NCBI GenBank assembly: GCA_017537905.1
Contig: JAFYJX010000052.1
Span: 1 to 17,478 of the forward strand
From: Clostridiales bacterium
Lineage (GTDB): Bacteria > Bacillota_A > Clostridia > Saccharofermentanales > Saccharofermentanaceae
DNA length: 17,478 nucleotides
Direction of reading: 5' to 3'
Below, piece by piece: positions 16,698 to 17,478 of the stretch (its first letter is position 1; each line of letters opens with the position of its first letter). The position numbers were made by a program, and so were the translations under genes. Below the pieces are notes generated by a model that was given only the letters and a program-made list of their open reading frames with translations, searched no databases and was not told the DNA's origin.

Positions 16698-16756
16698 TTG
16701 TCGGTTTTAGTCTCAACTTTTGGAAAAAACCGACAGAAAAACCGACAAAACCGACA
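16698..16756. repeat. Inverted and direct copies of the TTGTCGGTTTT motif between comEC and engB
   Basis: One copy, TTGTCGGTTTT, is on the plus strand at 16698-16708. Three copies in the opposite orientation have CCGACA at 16730, 16742 and 16751 (spacings 12 and 9 nt), each preceded by a run of A. Together they fill the divergent promoter region of comEC and engB. It is the same motif as at 4871-4897. A possible -10 for engB, TACAAT, follows at 16762-16767. Confidence 0.6.
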
Positions 16757-16785
16757 ACATCTACAATTTGGACAGAGTTATAGAC

Positions 16786-17391
16786 ATGGCAATTAATTAC
16801 GGAAAGATCAAACACCTTAAGACCTGCGGTTCCATCAAGGACCTTCCTGACGAGACGCTCCCGGAGATCGTTCTGGCCGGAAGATCCAATGTCGGCAAGT
16901 CTTCACTGGTAAATGCCCTTGGAGGCAACAAGAAGCTCGCGAGAGTCTCACAGACACCGGGAAAGACACAGCAGATCATATATTTTGATATGGACGGACA
17001 GGCAATACTGGCTGACCTTCCCGGCTATGGCTTTTCGAAGGCTTCCAAAGACAAATCCAAATGTTTTTCCGAACTCTGCGACAACTATTTCAGGGTCAGG
17101 AAAGGCATCGACCTGGTGCTTTTGCTGATCGATATCAGGCACGAGCCCTCAAATAACGACATCGGAATGCTTAATTTCCTTAATAGCGCCGGGCTCCCCT
17201 ATTTTTTGATCTTCACGAAGTGCGACAAGCTTTCTGCGCAGCAGGTCAGAAAGCAGCTTCAGATGATGTCAAACAGCCTTGATTTTGCCGAAGATGCCCG
17301 TGTTTTCGCGGTTTCTTCGACTGAAACCAATCCTCAGAAATCAGGAATAAATGATTTAAAGCAGGCCCTCTCTGATGAGGTATGCAAATAA
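16786..17391 (+). CDS. engB: Ribosome biogenesis GTP-binding protein YsxC/EngB
   Basis: EngB is a GTPase of the TrmE-Era-EngA-YihA-Septin-like family required for maturation of the large ribosomal subunit. The 201-residue product (usual length about 195-210) shows G1 GRSNVGKS at 32-39, the G2 threonine in QTPGKTQ at 56-62, G3 DLPGYGFS at 77-84, and G4 TKCD near 143-149, with an SS/T-type G5 further on. The ATG at 16786 is chosen because it gives the family length and MAINYGKI-type N-terminus. The frame is open up to a TTG at 16720, but those 22 codons are the repeated motif and would encode KTDRKTDKTD. No strong ribosome site is visible for either start. It is the only plus-strand gene and is divergent from comEC. 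Confidence 0.94.
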   Translation: MAINYGKIKHLKTCGSIKDLPDETLPEIVLAGRSNVGKSSLVNALGGNKKLARVSQTPGKTQQIIYFDMDGQAILADLPGYGFSKASKDKSKCFSELCDNYFRVRKGIDLVLLLIDIRHEPSNNDIGMLNFLNSAGLPYFLIFTKCDKLSAQQVRKQLQMMSNSLDFAEDARVFAVSSTETNPQKSGINDLKQALSDEVCK

Positions 17392-17400
17392 TGAACAATC

Positions 17401-17414
17401 TTTTGTCGACTTTT
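17401..17414 (+). repeat. Further single copy of the TTTTGTCG motif downstream of engB
   Basis: TTTTGTCGACTTTT matches the intergenic motif at 4871-4897 and 16698-16756. It lies 27-40 nt before the -35 of the next promoter (17441), about -62 to -75 relative to the expected start, similar to the placement upstream of the pseudopilin operon. Confidence 0.45.
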
Positions 17415-17440
17415 CGTGCAAATTTTTGTATCACATTGCT

Positions 17441-17468
17441 TTGAAATATTTTGTTACTTAGATATCAT
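17441..17468 (+). promoter_or_regulatory. Probable promoter of a plus-strand gene beyond the window
   Basis: TTGAAA (17441-17446; 5 of 6), 16-nt spacer, TATCAT (17463-17468; 5 of 6). The window ends 10 nt later, so the gene it serves is not visible. No coding sequence is recognisable in 17392-17478. Confidence 0.4.
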
Positions 17469-17478
17469 TTAATTAGCT

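Noticed and set aside
17391..17444. Short frame of 17 codons overlapping the engB stop
   Set aside because: Too short, lacks a clear ribosome site, and covers the repeat motif; no reason to think it is translated.

Overview
The window reads as ordinary chromosome from a low-to-moderate-GC member of the Bacillota, most likely an anaerobic Clostridia lineage. The grounds are strong GGAGG-type ribosome sites, frequent TTG starts, sigma-A-like promoters, YerC/YecD-family and SEC-C proteins, and neighbourhoods (comEC/holA, mreCD/mrdA) typical of that phylum. I see no rRNA, tRNA, transposase, phage gene or CRISPR array. Nearly everything is on the minus strand; only the last gene, engB, is on the plus strand.

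Layout, low to high coordinate (minus-strand operons are transcribed right to left). (1) 1-2100: a three-gene operon of a small one-helix membrane protein, a YerC/TrpR-like DNA-binding protein and secA, which runs off the left edge. It has a good promoter at 2072-2100. (2) 2117-4809: a tight three-gene operon of pilus-assembly-like (TadE/DUF5702-type) proteins with no ATPase or platform gene. Three direct repeats of a CGACAAAA motif lie upstream. (3) 5002-6099: a methylglyoxal-synthase-like protein that has lost most catalytic residues, overlapping a metallo-beta-lactamase-fold (glyoxalase II-like) hydrolase, with its own promoter and a likely terminator. (4) 6172-11837: one probable operon of icd, a SEC-C protein, mreC, mreD and PBP2 (mrdA), driven by a near-consensus promoter in front of icd; mreB is not in it. 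(5) 11876-14204: a GH25 lysozyme-type lipoprotein with its own extended -10 promoter, coupled by an 8-nt overlap to holA (DNA polymerase III delta). (6) 14288-16675: comEC. (7) 16786-17391: engB (YsxC GTPase), divergent from comEC, followed by a probable promoter for a gene outside the window.

The genes cover protein export (secA), cell-wall elongation and remodelling (mreC, mreD, PBP2, GH25), DNA uptake and replication (comEC, holA), ribosome assembly (engB), central metabolism (icd) and a surface-appendage module. The points most worth a second look are: a TTTTGTCG(A/G/C)TTTT motif repeated in three intergenic regions, reminiscent of tandem Spo0A boxes; a methylglyoxal-synthase-fold protein without its active site, fused in expression to a hydrolase; a YerC-type regulator whose helix-turn-helix is split by a basic insertion; and an orphan pseudopilin operon. 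No clear-cut new defence or mobile system is visible.
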